Assembly: GCA_913061385.1 (NCBI GenBank)
Contig: CAJXTM010000096.1
Coordinates: 1 to 8,725 of the forward strand
From: an uncultured Rhodopirellula sp.
Lineage (GTDB): Bacteria; Planctomycetota; Planctomycetia; Pirellulales; Pirellulaceae
Reading direction: 5' to 3'
Length of the DNA: 8,725 nucleotides
In this document: piece after piece, positions 7,857-8,725 of the stretch
How the letters are laid out: each line of letters begins with the position of its first letter
Numbering within the stretch: the stretch's first letter is position 1
Notes under the pieces: generated by a model
The model's input: only the letters and a program-made list of their open reading frames with translations
Told to the model about the DNA's origin: nothing
The model's database searches: none
Made by a program: the position numbers and the translations under genes

Positions 7857-8579
7857 ATGGATGGATCAAACCTCACCACCGCGCATACCACCAACGATAA
7901 AAAACCGTCGAAGGCCGGCAGTGCAGAACAAACGGAATCGCCGGAATCGCTTGTTCCATCGGGGAATCCGCAGGACAAACCTGTGCTGCCAACTTCCCGA
8001 CCCATCGTGTTCTTCAGCCTGGCAATCATCGGGGGTATCGCCGACCTTTGGTCAAAATCGTTCATCTTCAATTGGCGGGGCCTGCCAGGCGAAAAGGACA
8101 TTTGGTGGATCGTCGATGGATACTTCGGAATTGAAACCGCTGTCAATATCGGCGCTGTGTTTGGACTGGGAGCGGGAAAAGGAACCATCTTCGCGGCTTT
8201 TTCGATTGTCGCCGCGATCGGGATCTGCGTCTGGCTATTTTGGTTCAAAGCAGCAGTCTCACTCTGGCTAACTACGGCTCTAGGCCTTGTGACTGGCGGT
8301 ATCATTGGCAACCTGTACGATCGCCTTGGGATGTGGTGGGAACCGAACTTTCCAATCGAGTGGCAAAGCGGAGTTCGCGATTGGATTCTATTTCGGATCC
8401 CGAACGTTCCTTTCCTGGACCCCTGGCCGAATTTTAATATTGCGGACAGCCTGCTGGTGATTGGTGCAGGAATGCTGCTGTATCAGTCATTCTTTCCCGG
8501 TAATCTTGCTGATTCGAATCATAAACCAGCGTCAGCCAGCGGGAAGAACGAGCCTGAATCTGCTCCCCAAGAAAGTTGA
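7857..8579 (+). CDS. lspA: Lipoprotein signal peptidase (signal peptidase II)
   Basis: The protein has 240 residues, against about 160-170 in E. coli. It is an inner-membrane aspartyl protease that removes the signal peptide from diacylglyceryl-modified prolipoproteins. Family motifs: IADLWSK (61-67, conserved Asp63), AVNIGAVFGLG (95-105, Asn97), GNLYDRL (151-157), SGVRDW (171-176) and FNIADS (193-198). The catalytic pair should be Asp175 and Asp197, so the active site is intact. Four membrane helices fit about 47-65, 91-106 (partial), 110-130 and 135-152, with a last one at 195-212. Oddities are a hydrophilic N-terminal stretch of about 47 residues before helix 1, about 11 extra residues (roughly 159-170) between GNLYDR and the first catalytic Asp, and a polar tail (216-240). 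The ATG at 7857 is chosen over in-frame upstream starts because those would run through the thrC promoter and thrC itself; no Shine-Dalgarno is visible. It is divergent from thrC. Confidence 0.95.
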   Translation: MDGSNLTTAHTTNDKKPSKAGSAEQTESPESLVPSGNPQDKPVLPTSRPIVFFSLAIIGGIADLWSKSFIFNWRGLPGEKDIWWIVDGYFGIETAVNIGAVFGLGAGKGTIFAAFSIVAAIGICVWLFWFKAAVSLWLTTALGLVTGGIIGNLYDRLGMWWEPNFPIEWQSGVRDWILFRIPNVPFLDPWPNFNIADSLLVIGAGMLLYQSFFPGNLADSNHKPASASGKNEPESAPQES

Positions 8580-8702
8580 GCAGCTGCGGAAACTCGCTTG
8601 ATTGAGCAGCAAAGGAACGTCGTAACCCCGTCGTTTCCAACTCGAACGGCGGCCACTTTGATCCTTTGCGTTGCCATCTGGACTTGTTTTACCGTCTAGA
8701 AT
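8580..8702 (+). other. Downstream flank of lspA, no secure gene
   Basis: This is the last 123 genomic bases before the right adapter. The lspA frame stays open after its TGA up to a TAG at 8697-8699 and would encode a short hydrophobic run (ATLILCVAIWTCFTV); a TTG at 8599 could open a 33-residue peptide. There is no ribosome binding site, so I do not call a gene. The start of a next gene may lie beyond the cut. Confidence 0.4.
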
Positions 8703-8725
8703 CTGTCTCTTATACACATCTCCGA
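8703..8725 (-). other. Nextera mosaic end plus i7-side adapter start (not genomic)
   Basis: Bases 8703-8721 are the reverse complement of the 19-base Tn5 mosaic end, and 8722-8725 (CCGA) begin the i7-side (read-2) Nextera adapter. With the i5-side adapter on the left, the two ends carry opposite adapters, as expected for one amplified tagmentation fragment. A minus-strand frame starting here, whose product begins MYKRQ, is an artefact. Confidence 0.97.

Noticed and set aside
8532..8717. Minus-strand open frame beginning MYKRQ
   Set aside because: It starts within the right-hand adapter mosaic end and runs antisense to the end of lspA.
1..8725. CRISPR array, insertion sequence, tRNA/rRNA or defence system
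   Set aside because: No regularly spaced repeats, transposase-like protein, terminal repeats, structural-RNA motifs or nuclease/toxin signatures were found by reading; the Tn5 mosaic ends are sequencing adapters, not a natural transposon.

Overview
The window is 8.7 kb of bacterial chromosome that looks planctomycete, most likely a Pirellulaceae-like lineage. The evidence for this is the style of several proteins: a 122-residue cysteine-rich protein of a type I recall from Planctomycetes, a signal peptidase II with a long hydrophilic N-terminus, and a RoxA-like diheme cytochrome. Base composition is moderate and Shine-Dalgarno sites are mostly absent, which also fits. The assignment comes from memory of these families, with no search behind it. 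Both ends are Illumina Nextera (Tn5) adapter. The left 44 bases carry the end of P5, an i5 index and the read-1 transposase adapter; the right 23 bases carry the mosaic end and the first bases of the i7-side adapter. Real biology therefore runs only from about 45 to 8702, and the outer breaks are tagmentation cuts, not gene ends.

Layout. Positions 45-958 (+) hold the C-terminal part of a polytopic membrane protein resembling an ArnT/PMT-type glycosyltransferase. Positions 1076-2488 (+) hold a secreted diheme c-type cytochrome with two CXXCH sites. A 356-base convergent gap (2489-2844) follows with no gene. The minus strand then carries, in genome order, an LplT-like MFS transporter with a large periplasmic insert (2845-4659), a small zinc-ribbon-like protein of unknown function (4859-5227), dapB (5292-6098) and thrC (6207-7643). 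A 213-base divergent spacer (7644-7856) separates thrC from lspA on the plus strand (7857-8579).

How they work together. thrC and dapB are both aspartate-family amino-acid genes (threonine; lysine and diaminopimelate) and, with the small unknown protein just downstream, probably form a transcription unit read thrC, dapB, unknown. The MFS transporter may follow it or have its own promoter. lspA (lipoprotein signal peptide removal), the transporter and the cytochrome all act at the cell envelope but share no obvious pathway. I see no mobile element, CRISPR array, RNA gene or defence system. Apart from the adapter ends this is ordinary core genome; the parts most worth a second look are the transporter's periplasmic insert and the small Cys/His protein beside dapB.
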